This document shows, in pieces, positions 1 through 5,294 of a stretch of DNA of 5,294 nucleotides. Position 1 is the stretch's first letter. Each line of letters opens with the position of its first letter. The notes under the pieces are model-generated. The model was not told the origin of the DNA. It saw nothing but the letters and a program-made list of their open reading frames with translations, and did not search any database. The DNA lies in assembly GCA_025350285.1 (NCBI GenBank), contig JANXYE010000203.1:1-5294 (forward strand), in the 5' to 3' direction. A program made the position numbers and the translations under genes. The stretch comes from Chloroflexota bacterium. GTDB lineage: Bacteria > Chloroflexota > Dehalococcoidia > Tepidiformales > Tepidiformaceae.

Positions 1-374
1 TGATGGTCGATAACGGCTGGGAAGGCTCTATCGTGAACATTGCCAGCGGCGCGGCAAAGATCCCGATCGTCGGGGCGGCGGACTATTGCGTCTCGAAGGC
101 CGGCGTCTGGATGCTGACGAAGGTCCTCGCGCTCGAACTGGCGCCGCACCACATCCGCGTCAATGCCATCGGCCCCGGCTTCATCGAGACCCCGATGACA
201 GCGAGCATGCGCGCCGATGAAGACCGCCTGCGCGGGCTCATCGCGGGCACGCCCCTCGGCCGCCTCGGCCAGCCGGAGGACATCGCCAACGCCGCCCTCT
301 TCCTTTCCAGCGACGAAGCGAGCTTCTTCACCGGCGAGATCATCTTCCCGGACGGCGGGCTCTTCACCGGGTGA
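1..374 (+). CDS. Short-chain dehydrogenase/reductase (SDR), C-terminal half, 5' partial
   Basis: This is the last ~123 residues of a classical SDR, an NAD(P)H-dependent cytosolic oxidoreductase of usually ~250 residues. Counting from the ATG at base 3, the catalytic Ser (S15, in NIAS), Tyr (Y28) and Lys (K32, YCVSK) are visible, with the 13-residue Ser-Tyr and 4-residue Tyr-Lys spacing of the family. They are followed by the NAIGPGFIETPM segment that contacts the nicotinamide and by the typical C-terminal FFTGEIIFPDGG. The Rossmann TGxxxGxG and NAG motifs are missing because they lie left of the window, so the ATG at base 3 is internal and not the start. The stop overlaps the GTG start of the next gene as GTGA, implying the same operon. 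The resemblance is to FabG/3-oxoacyl-ACP reductases and sugar or polyol dehydrogenases; the substrate cannot be read from this half. Confidence 0.92.
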   Translation, partial: MVDNGWEGSIVNIASGAAKIPIVGAADYCVSKAGVWMLTKVLALELAPHHIRVNAIGPGFIETPMTASMRADEDRLRGLIAGTPLGRLGQPEDIANAALFLSSDEASFFTGEIIFPDGGLFTG

Positions 375-1291
375 ACGCCGCGCCGGACTGGTGGTTGCAC
401 TTGAGCTTCCAGTACTACGCGTGGCGCATCGCGACAGCCCTCCTCGGACGGCTGCCCCTGCGCGTCTGCTACGCGATAGCGACCGCGGCGGGAACGGTTG
501 CCTTTGAGTTCTGGCCGCGTGGACGCCGTAACACCCTGCGCAACTTCCGCCGCGTCCTGCGCGACGCGCCGCCGTCCGAAGTAAGGCGCGTCGCCCACGC
601 TTCGCTCGTGAACTACTGCAAATACCTGGTTGATTTCATCCGCTTCCCGGCGATGGACGCGGCCGCCCTGCGGACCGCCTGCCACGGTGATGAGCAGTTC
701 GCCCAACTCGATGCCGCCCTCGCCCGCGGCCGGGGCGTTATCTTCGTCCCCATGCATTTCGGAAACTGGGATATGGGCGCTGGCGCCGCCGCGGCCCGCA
801 GGTATCGCCCGGCGGTCGTGGTGGAATCGTTCGCGGACCCCCGCCTCGATCGCATGGTCTTCGCCGCCCGCGAACGACTCGGCGTGGACGTGCTCCGCAT
901 GGAACGGCTCGGGCCGTCCCTCATCAGGCGGCTGAGGGCCAACGGCGTGGTGGCGCTGCTCATCGATCGGCCCCAGCCGGGCCAAGGGGTCGTTATCGAC
1001 TTTTTCGGCTCGCCGATAGAAGTGCCGTCCGGCCCGGCGCGGCTCGGCCTTCGCACCGGGGCGACCGTCATCCCCGTCGCCTTCCCGCGCATCGATCCGG
1101 ACAGGAGCGATGTCGCCGTCCTCGCCGAGTTCCTCGTCCCCGGTCCGGCGAGCGGCGACGCAACCGCCGACGTCCAGCAGCTCACCCAGCTCATCGTCTC
1201 CGCGCACGAACGGTTCATTCATCGGTATCCTGAACAGTGGTACATGTTCAGAGAGATGTGGCCGCGAAAGACCCCGAGCAACGGTCCATGA
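371..1291 (+). CDS. LpxL/HtrB-type lysophospholipid acyltransferase, PatA-like (first of two)
   Basis: A 306-residue protein of the lipid A lauroyl/myristoyl acyltransferase family, which in organisms without lipid A includes the phosphatidylinositol mannoside acyltransferase PatA. It would act at the cytoplasmic face of the membrane, moving an acyl group onto a glycolipid. The catalytic HX4D motif is H129-D134 (HFGNWD). Further family features are L196-R200 (LLIDR), the FFG at 211-213 and PSGP at 219-222, followed by GATVIPVAF. A hydrophobic N-terminal stretch (about residues 9-45) is followed by the basic RGRRNTLRNF segment usual in this family. The length is normal. The GTG start at 371 overlaps the SDR stop (GTGA), with GC-rich purine sequence GGCGGG upstream. 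The 3' end overlaps the next gene as ATGA. The GT4 mannosyltransferase and PIP-synthase-like genes nearby favour a PIM-type acceptor; the acceptor and acyl donor are inferred. Confidence 0.9.
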   Translation: MNAAPDWWLHLSFQYYAWRIATALLGRLPLRVCYAIATAAGTVAFEFWPRGRRNTLRNFRRVLRDAPPSEVRRVAHASLVNYCKYLVDFIRFPAMDAAALRTACHGDEQFAQLDAALARGRGVIFVPMHFGNWDMGAGAAAARRYRPAVVVESFADPRLDRMVFAARERLGVDVLRMERLGPSLIRRLRANGVVALLIDRPQPGQGVVIDFFGSPIEVPSGPARLGLRTGATVIPVAFPRIDPDRSDVAVLAEFLVPGPASGDATADVQQLTQLIVSAHERFIHRYPEQWYMFREMWPRKTPSNGP

Positions 1292-2163
1292 TGAGCCGCT
1301 ACCGCTGGCTCCGTTTGGGTGCGCCCATCGTCGGGCGTGTGCCGTGGCTCGCCTACCCCGTCGCCGCCGTGGCCGGCTGGATCACATGGCGCGTAAAGGC
1401 GCGCGGACGCCGCAACCTCGTTCGTAACATGCTCGTGCTCTGCGATGGCGACCGGAAGCGCGCCCTCCAACAGGCCCGCCTCGTGTACCGCAACGTCGGC
1501 CGTTACTGGGTAGACGTTGAGACGATCCCCCACCGCGACATGGCCAACTTCGAACGCGACCACATGACCATTCACGGAGCGGAATACCTGGGGGTGCTCA
1601 ACGAGCCCAGGGCGGTGCTCATCGTCAGCGCCCACACGGGCAACGCCGAACTCGCGCTGCAGGCGATCACCTTCCGCGGGCGAACGTTCACGGCGCTGGT
1701 GGAGGCGGTCCAGCCCCCGCGGTTCGGGGAGTATCTGTTGAAGCTGCGTTCGGCCGCCGGTGGGCGGTTCTTCACCGCCGGCTTCGGCGGTGTGCGGGCC
1801 TGCCTCGAATCGCTACAGGCCGGAGAAGTAGTCGGCATGATGGCCGATCGCGACATCCAGGGCACCGGTATTTGCGCCGGGCTCGCTGGCCGCCGCGTCC
1901 GCCTCCCGCGTGGTCCGTGGGAGATTGCCCGCCGCACCGGCGCCATCGTCGTGCCCGTGTTCTCCTCCCGAAACTGGAGCGACCACATCACCGTGACAGC
2001 CTTTGAACCGTTCTGCGTCGGCCGTTCCGCGGATGCGGAGGCCGACATCCGGGCGGCTGTTGATCGCTGGGCGAAGGTGCTGGAGGAGCGCTTGAAGGCG
2101 GAGCCCGGCCAATGGATTGTCCTCGAAGACTTCTGGCGGGTGCATCGCTGTGGGCAAAGCTGA
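1288..2163 (+). CDS. LpxL/HtrB-type acyltransferase, divergent second copy
   Basis: A 291-residue member of the same acyltransferase family as its upstream neighbour but clearly diverged. Its catalytic motif is HX4E, H116-E121 (HTGNAE), where the first copy has HX4D. The other landmarks are shared: RGRRNLVRNM (39-48), an acidic/basic DRD at 187-189, a PRGPW turn at 207-211, then GAIVVPVF. The N-terminus is hydrophobic (about residues 10-34), fitting a membrane-bound enzyme. I chose the ATG at 1288 because it overlaps the previous stop as ATGA. The in-frame GTG at 1237 would add 17 residues lying wholly inside the upstream gene. No strong Shine-Dalgarno is visible before 1288, so translation is probably coupled. 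The likely role is a second acylation of the same glycolipid pathway at another position or with another acyl chain. That is inference; it could also be an acyltransferase for an unrelated lipid. Confidence 0.87.
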   Translation: MMSRYRWLRLGAPIVGRVPWLAYPVAAVAGWITWRVKARGRRNLVRNMLVLCDGDRKRALQQARLVYRNVGRYWVDVETIPHRDMANFERDHMTIHGAEYLGVLNEPRAVLIVSAHTGNAELALQAITFRGRTFTALVEAVQPPRFGEYLLKLRSAAGGRFFTAGFGGVRACLESLQAGEVVGMMADRDIQGTGICAGLAGRRVRLPRGPWEIARRTGAIVVPVFSSRNWSDHITVTAFEPFCVGRSADAEADIRAAVDRWAKVLEERLKAEPGQWIVLEDFWRVHRCGQS

Positions 2164-2887
2164 CCTTCACCTCCACACCCGCGTTTCCGACGGCTTCGCG
2201 ACCGTCGAGCAACTGCTTGAGTACGTCGAGCACTCAACCGACCTCGACGTTATCGCGGTCACCGACCACGAAGACGCGGCCGGTGGACAGCGTGCGATCG
2301 AGCTCGCCGTGAAGCGCCGCTATCGGTTCGAAGTAGTCGTCGGCGCCGAGGTCACCACGCTTCAGGGACATCTGCTCGCGCTCTACATCGATTCCGCGCC
2401 GAAGAGCTTCCGCTCGATCGAACGGACGATCGACGAGATTCACCGCCAGGGAGGCATGGCCGTCATCCCTCATCCCATGAGCTGGCTCACCCGTTCCATC
2501 AGCCTTCGCACGATCGACCGCCTGTACGGGCGAAGGGAGATGGGCACGTGGTTCGACGCCATCGAACTGGGCAACCCAAGCCCCGCCGGCAAGCAGACCG
2601 CCAGCCGTGCCCGGGTGCTCAACCGCCGCTGGGGCCTGCCCGAAACAGGCGGAAGCGACGCTCATCACCTCCTCCACACCGCTACCGGCTGGACCGAATT
2701 CGCCGGATCCTCAGCCAGGGACTTGCGCCGCGCCATCGCCTCGGGCGGCACCGCCGCCAACGCCTCGGGCTATCCCTCGCTGCGTACCATCGGCTACCGC
2801 CGCACTGCGCTCGGGCTGCTCTGGGGGTATGCTGCGACTCCAAGGAAGATGCTCCGGCTCGGCCGGGCACCCCGAAGTGAGGCCTGA
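2150..2887 (+). CDS. PHP-domain metal-dependent phosphoesterase
   Basis: A 245-residue PHP (polymerase and histidinol phosphatase) domain protein, expected to hydrolyse a phosphate ester with a two- or three-metal centre. The ligand motifs appear in order: DLHLHT (H7, H9), D14, TDHED (H40), GAEVTT with E67, GHLLAL (H74), IPHP (H108) and GGSDAH (D170, H172). All expected ligands are present, so it should be active. After the domain, residues ~200-245 form a hydrophobic-basic tail (LGLLWGY, PRKMLRLGR) that could touch the membrane. The GTG at 2150 was chosen because it puts the HxH motif at residues 7-9, as is normal for PHP proteins, with GGCGGG nine bases upstream; an ATG-like start further up (2117) lies deep in the previous gene. 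It overlaps the upstream gene by 14 bases and the downstream one by 1. Its substrate is unknown; operon context suggests phosphatidylinositol phosphate, with nucleotides or histidinol phosphate as alternatives. Confidence 0.9.
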   Translation: MGKADLHLHTRVSDGFATVEQLLEYVEHSTDLDVIAVTDHEDAAGGQRAIELAVKRRYRFEVVVGAEVTTLQGHLLALYIDSAPKSFRSIERTIDEIHRQGGMAVIPHPMSWLTRSISLRTIDRLYGRREMGTWFDAIELGNPSPAGKQTASRARVLNRRWGLPETGGSDAHHLLHTATGWTEFAGSSARDLRRAIASGGTAANASGYPSLRTIGYRRTALGLLWGYAATPRKMLRLGRAPRSEA

Positions 2888-4050
2888 TGCGCATCGCTCT
2901 CGTCTCTCCGTATGATTGGTGCGTCAAGGGCGGGGTCAATAGTCACGTGGAACAATTGGCGAAGCGTTTCCGGCGCTGGGGCCACGACGTGACGATTTTC
3001 GCGCCCGCTTCGGACGTGGAGGCGGTCTCCGGCGAGTGTTACGTCTTCGGCAAACCGGTGACTGTCCCGGCCAGCGGTTCCAAAGCTCGAATCAGCTTTA
3101 GCTGGATGTCCCCCCTCGCTCGCAAGCTGCTTGCGGAAGGCGACTTCGATATCATGCATGCCCACGAGCCGCTCATGCCCCTGGTGCCCTACCACCTCTT
3201 CCGCTACTCCAAGGCGGCGAAGATCGGCACCTTCCACGCCGCCAAAGAGGGCGGCAACCGCGTCTACCACGTCACCAAGTTTCTTTCCAAGATGAACTTC
3301 AAGAAGCTGGACGGGAAGATCGCGGTCTCGCCGGCCGCCGTGAACCTGATAACGCGCTACTACCCGGGCTACTACAACGTCATCCCCAACGGCATCGAAT
3401 ACGAGCACTTTTACCGAGACCGCGAGCCACTGCCCGAATTCAGCGACGGACGCACGAACATCCTCTTCGTTGGCCGTCCCGAGAAGCGCAAGGGCCTCCA
3501 GTACCTGCTCCGCGCCTACATCAAGATCCGTCAACAGGAACCGAACGCGCGGCTCATCGTCGTTGGCGCTGGTGACTTTAGCCGCTACAGGCGGATCATG
3601 CGGGCCTTCCCAGATGTCGTCTTCCGCGAAAACGTCCCCTATGAGGAACTCCCGCGCTACCACAAGTCCGCGCACGTCTTTTGCTCACCGAATACCGGCA
3701 ACGAAAGCCAGGGTTACGTCCTTCTGGAGGCGATGGCCGCTGGCTTGCCGGTCGTCGCCAGCAATATCGAAGGGTTCGCGGGGGTCATCACCGATGAAGT
3801 AGACGGCCTCCTCGTCCGCCCGAAGGACGACGAGGACATCGCCGCGACCATCCTCCGCGTCATGCGCAACCCTATCCTCGCCGCGAACCTCGCCCGCACC
3901 GGTCAGAACCAGGCCAAGCACTATAGCTGGGACAGCGTCGCCCACCGGGTGATGGCCTATTACGAACGCATCCTCTACGAACGTCACCAGGTTGCCGTGT
4001 CGAGCGCCGCGCGTCCGCTGCCCGTCTCCGCTGCCCGGGAGGTCGAGTAG
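2887..4050 (+). CDS. GT4 glycosyltransferase, PimA-like phosphatidylinositol mannosyltransferase
   Basis: A 387-residue GT-B fold glycosyltransferase of family GT4, close in length to mycobacterial PimA, which moves mannose from GDP-mannose to phosphatidylinositol on the inner face of the membrane. Visible motifs are the N-terminal glycine loop (GGVNSHV, 15-21), HAHEP (91-95), TFHA with H117 matching the PimA active-site His, VIPNGI (165-170), GRPEKRKG with R197 and K202 in the sugar-nucleotide phosphate-binding positions, and the family EX7E motif E273-E281 in NESQGYVLLEAMAAG. The ATG at 2887 shares its A with the preceding TGA (TGATG), and GTGAGG lies just upstream. No signal peptide is seen. 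The PimA-type assignment rests on the N-terminal motif, the active-site residues and the neighbouring PIP-synthase-like and PatA-like genes. Transfer of another sugar, or to another lipid such as diacylglycerol, is possible. Confidence 0.9.
   Translation: MRIALVSPYDWCVKGGVNSHVEQLAKRFRRWGHDVTIFAPASDVEAVSGECYVFGKPVTVPASGSKARISFSWMSPLARKLLAEGDFDIMHAHEPLMPLVPYHLFRYSKAAKIGTFHAAKEGGNRVYHVTKFLSKMNFKKLDGKIAVSPAAVNLITRYYPGYYNVIPNGIEYEHFYRDREPLPEFSDGRTNILFVGRPEKRKGLQYLLRAYIKIRQQEPNARLIVVGAGDFSRYRRIMRAFPDVVFRENVPYEELPRYHKSAHVFCSPNTGNESQGYVLLEAMAAGLPVVASNIEGFAGVITDEVDGLLVRPKDDEDIAATILRVMRNPILAANLARTGQNQAKHYSWDSVAHRVMAYYERILYERHQVAVSSAARPLPVSAAREVE
4037..4043 (+). promoter_or_regulatory. Strong Shine-Dalgarno for the CDP-alcohol phosphatidyltransferase
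   Basis: GGGAGGT sits inside the end of the glycosyltransferase gene, 10 bases before the GTG at 4054. It is the best match to the anti-Shine-Dalgarno in the window and decides the GTG start. It fits the one junction in the operon where neighbouring genes do not overlap and so cannot rely on stop-start coupling alone. Confidence 0.7.
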
Positions 4051-4053
4051 AGC

Positions 4054-4671
4054 GTGCCGCGCCTGAACATCCTTCCCCAACGGCTGCCCGCTGGCGTGGC
4101 CGATCGCATCGGGCGGCGCGTCGGCTCGCTCGGCGTCACGGCGAACATGATCTCGCTCTTCGGCCTCGCCGGAAACGCCTTCGCCGCCTACCTCGTGACG
4201 CGCGAAGCACTGCTCTGGGCCGGGATCGTCTATCTCATCTTCAGTGCGCTCGATTTCGTCGATGGCGCCGTGGCCCGCGCGACGAATACGGCCAGCCCGT
4301 TCGGCGCCGTTTTCGACGCCGTCCTCGATCGCACGGCCGAGGCGCTCCTGCTGGCCGCCTGCGCCTGGTACTTCGCGGACCGCGGCGAGCAGGTGCAGGT
4401 GGTGGTTGCCTACTGCGCGCTCTTCGGCAGCGTCGCCGTGAGCTACATGCGCGCCCGCGCGGAAGTGATGGGCCTAACGATGCGCGAAGGTATCTTTCGC
4501 CGCCAGGAACGAGTCGTACTGCTTGGCGTTGGGCTTGTCTTCAGCGGGCTCACGGTCGTCATCTGGCCGCTCGCTATCCTCTCAAACCTGACGGCGCTCC
4601 AGCGCTTCTGGCTCATAGCGAAGGGCCTACGCGGGCTCGACCGCGAATCGCCGGATGAACGCCCCGGTTAA
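4054..4671 (+). CDS. CDP-alcohol phosphatidyltransferase, phosphatidylinositol-phosphate synthase-like
   Basis: A 205-residue integral membrane enzyme of the CDP-alcohol phosphatidyltransferase family, which joins CDP-diacylglycerol to an alcohol and releases CMP. The complete signature DX2DGX2ARX8GX3DX3D is present: D67, D70, G71, A74, R75, G84, D88, D92. Hydrophobic stretches around residues 33-66, 95-108, 114-130 and 150-175 fit the usual six-helix bundle. The segment SYMRARAE (130-137), followed by a downstream QER and a late LQR, resembles the mycobacterial PIP synthase PgsA1 (SYxKARAE, PER, QR), favouring inositol-1-phosphate as acceptor over glycerol-3-phosphate. The GTG start at 4054 has a good Shine-Dalgarno and lies three bases after the glycosyltransferase stop. 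The stop overlaps the opposing gene's stop. Phosphatidylglycerophosphate synthase is the main alternative. The family is certain, the acceptor moderately so. Confidence 0.9.
   Translation: MPRLNILPQRLPAGVADRIGRRVGSLGVTANMISLFGLAGNAFAAYLVTREALLWAGIVYLIFSALDFVDGAVARATNTASPFGAVFDAVLDRTAEALLLAACAWYFADRGEQVQVVVAYCALFGSVAVSYMRARAEVMGLTMREGIFRRQERVVLLGVGLVFSGLTVVIWPLAILSNLTALQRFWLIAKGLRGLDRESPDERPG
4668..4671. other. Tail-to-tail overlapping stop codons (TTAA)
   Basis: The TAA of the + strand phosphatidyltransferase (4669-4671) and the TAA of the - strand peptidase-like gene (4670-4668) share the self-complementary TTAA. There is therefore no intergenic space between the two convergent genes, and any terminator for either transcript must lie inside the other's coding sequence. 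Confidence 0.9.
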
Positions 4672-5294
4672 GCCGCTCCGCCCGTCCCGCGCGAGTTCTG
4701 CAAGAACATCGAGATCAGGAACGCGAACACGGCGCAGAGCAGCAGGATCACGGCGATGCCGACGAGCACGACCGTCGTCCGGCTGACACCGCCGCTGTCA
4801 GCGGTTGTCACGCTCTTGCTGGAGGCGGCCGCCGCCGTCGGGGTGGCCGCCTGTCGCGGCGCGGCCGTCGCCGCGGCCCGCGTCGGCTGCTGCTGTTGCG
4901 GCTGCACGGTCGGGGCAACCGTCGGTGGCGATGACCCGCCTGATCCTCCGGCCGCCTTGAACTCTGTCTCAAAACCGCTGATGTCGAAGTTGTAGGTCTG
5001 CTTCAGAGCAACATCGAAACGCGTGTCCTTTCTCGTCAGGGCGAGCATCGCGTTCAGCTTGTCGGCGCCGTATTTGTCGATCAGGTACTTCGTCATCATG
5101 AACGACTGGCCGTACTGGAGGATGATCTGGTTCTGGTCCCCAATCGGCGTGGCCATGTCCCGGAACGGGATCAGGGTCTGGCGGCGGCTCGCGGCCTGGA
5201 ACGCGGCGGTGTAGTCGTCCTGCTTCGCCTGTGCGTAGACGGCGAGGCCCTCGTCCAGCCAGAGCGGCAGCTTCACCAGCGTGCCTTCGCCCGC
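4668..5294 (-). CDS. Peptidase-MA-like gluzincin with C-terminal membrane anchor, 5' partial
   Basis: The last 208 residues of a protein whose frame stays open to the right edge. The GTG at 5276 is internal: open codons continue upstream, reading AGEGTL before VKLPLWLDEG. The motif LPLWLDEGLAVYAQ (residues 9-22 of the visible part) carries the Glu (E15) that serves as third zinc ligand in peptidase-MA gluzincins; the HExxH helix should lie about 10-20 residues upstream, off the window. The following QYGQSFMMTKYLIDKYG helix and the segment ending ISGFETEF are typical of the family. After the catalytic domain come a Gly/Pro/Gln/Thr/Ala-rich linker (~116-172) and one hydrophobic membrane helix (~173-199) with a short tail. 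This predicts an extracytoplasmic enzyme held by a C-terminal anchor. It is transcribed against the lipid operon and probably unrelated to it. Substrate unknown; activity depends on the unseen HExxH. Confidence 0.82.
   Translation of the reverse strand, partial: AGEGTLVKLPLWLDEGLAVYAQAKQDDYTAAFQAASRRQTLIPFRDMATPIGDQNQIILQYGQSFMMTKYLIDKYGADKLNAMLALTRKDTRFDVALKQTYNFDISGFETEFKAAGGSGGSSPPTVAPTVQPQQQQPTRAAATAAPRQAATPTAAAASSKSVTTADSGGVSRTTVVLVGIAVILLLCAVFAFLISMFLQNSRGTGGAA

Larger units (their letters stand above)
1..4671 (+). other. Probable single operon for phosphoinositol glycolipid synthesis
   Basis: Six same-strand genes join with overlaps of 4 (GTGA at 371-374), 4 (ATGA at 1288-1291), 14 (2150-2163) and 1 (2887) bases, then a 3-base gap (4051-4053). 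Such spacing leaves no room for internal promoters between genes and implies cotranscription and coupled translation. The promoter is left of the window. That the genes share a pathway is inferred from the combination of PIP-synthase-like, PimA-like and PatA-like enzymes; the SDR may be an unrelated passenger. Confidence 0.7.

Noticed and set aside
83..1222. Long open frame on the - strand (379 residues) opposite the SDR and first acyltransferase
   Set aside because: It is antisense to two genes with clear family motifs, is rich in Arg, Gly, Glu and Ala with no recognisable domain, and is expected from GC-rich codon third positions that remove stops on the opposite strand.
1237..1287. Upstream GTG start for the second acyltransferase
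   Set aside because: The 17 added residues (VHVQRDVAAKDPEQRS) lie wholly inside the previous gene and look unlike the hydrophobic family N-terminus; the ATG at 1288 gives a typical ATGA overlap.
2794..3675. Long open frame on the - strand (293 residues) opposite the PHP and glycosyltransferase genes
   Set aside because: Antisense to well-supported genes, low-complexity composition and no motif; a GC-bias shadow.
4695..4707. Small inverted repeat GTTCT-GCA-AGAAC near the convergent gene ends, as a possible terminator
   Set aside because: The stem is only 5 bp, has no following T-run on either strand, and lies within the membrane-anchor tail coding sequence.
4756..4995. + strand open frame opposite the peptidase linker
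   Set aside because: It is antisense to the Pro/Gln/Ala/Thr-rich stalk and its Cys/Val/Gly-rich product is a reflection of that repetitive composition.
5274..5276. GTG as the start of the - strand peptidase-like gene
   Set aside because: The frame remains open to the window edge, and starting here would cut off the HExxH helix that must precede the WLDEGLA motif.

Overview
The window is GC-rich, gene-dense bacterial DNA: five + strand genes and the tail of a sixth, packed almost without gaps, face one - strand gene. High GC, frequent GTG starts, a PimA-like glycosyltransferase beside a PIP-synthase-like CDP-alcohol phosphotransferase, and a peptidase-MA-type protein with a low-complexity linker and C-terminal membrane anchor together suggest Chloroflexota (Dehalococcoidia- or Thermomicrobia-like). 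An actinobacterium is the main alternative. This placement is inference; no rRNA or other marker gene is present.

Layout. 1-374 (+) is the C-terminal half of a short-chain dehydrogenase/reductase whose start lies off the left edge. 371-1291 and 1288-2163 (+) are two consecutive, divergent LpxL/HtrB/PatA-type acyltransferases. 2150-2887 (+) is a PHP-domain metal-dependent phosphoesterase. 2887-4050 (+) is a GT4 glycosyltransferase resembling phosphatidylinositol mannosyltransferase PimA. 4054-4671 (+) is a CDP-alcohol phosphatidyltransferase resembling phosphatidylinositol-phosphate (PIP) synthase. 4668-5294 (-) is the C-terminal part of a membrane-anchored peptidase-MA-like protein that runs off the right edge.

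The + strand genes overlap by 4, 4, 14 and 1 bases, and the last follows a 2-base-codon-scale gap of 3 bases with a clear Shine-Dalgarno sequence. This is the architecture of one translationally coupled operon. Read together, the genes suggest a phosphoinositol glycolipid pathway: PIP synthase makes phosphatidylinositol phosphate, a phosphatase (possibly the PHP protein) removes the phosphate, the GT4 enzyme adds mannose, and one or two acyltransferases acylate the mannose or inositol. This is the same core set (PgsA1, PatA, PimA) that starts phosphatidylinositol mannoside synthesis in mycobacteria. The additions here are a second acyltransferase and a PHP phosphoesterase. The lipid product and the roles of the PHP and SDR proteins are inferred.

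No RNA gene, mobile element, CRISPR array, promoter or convincing terminator was seen, and there is no non-coding stretch longer than a few bases.
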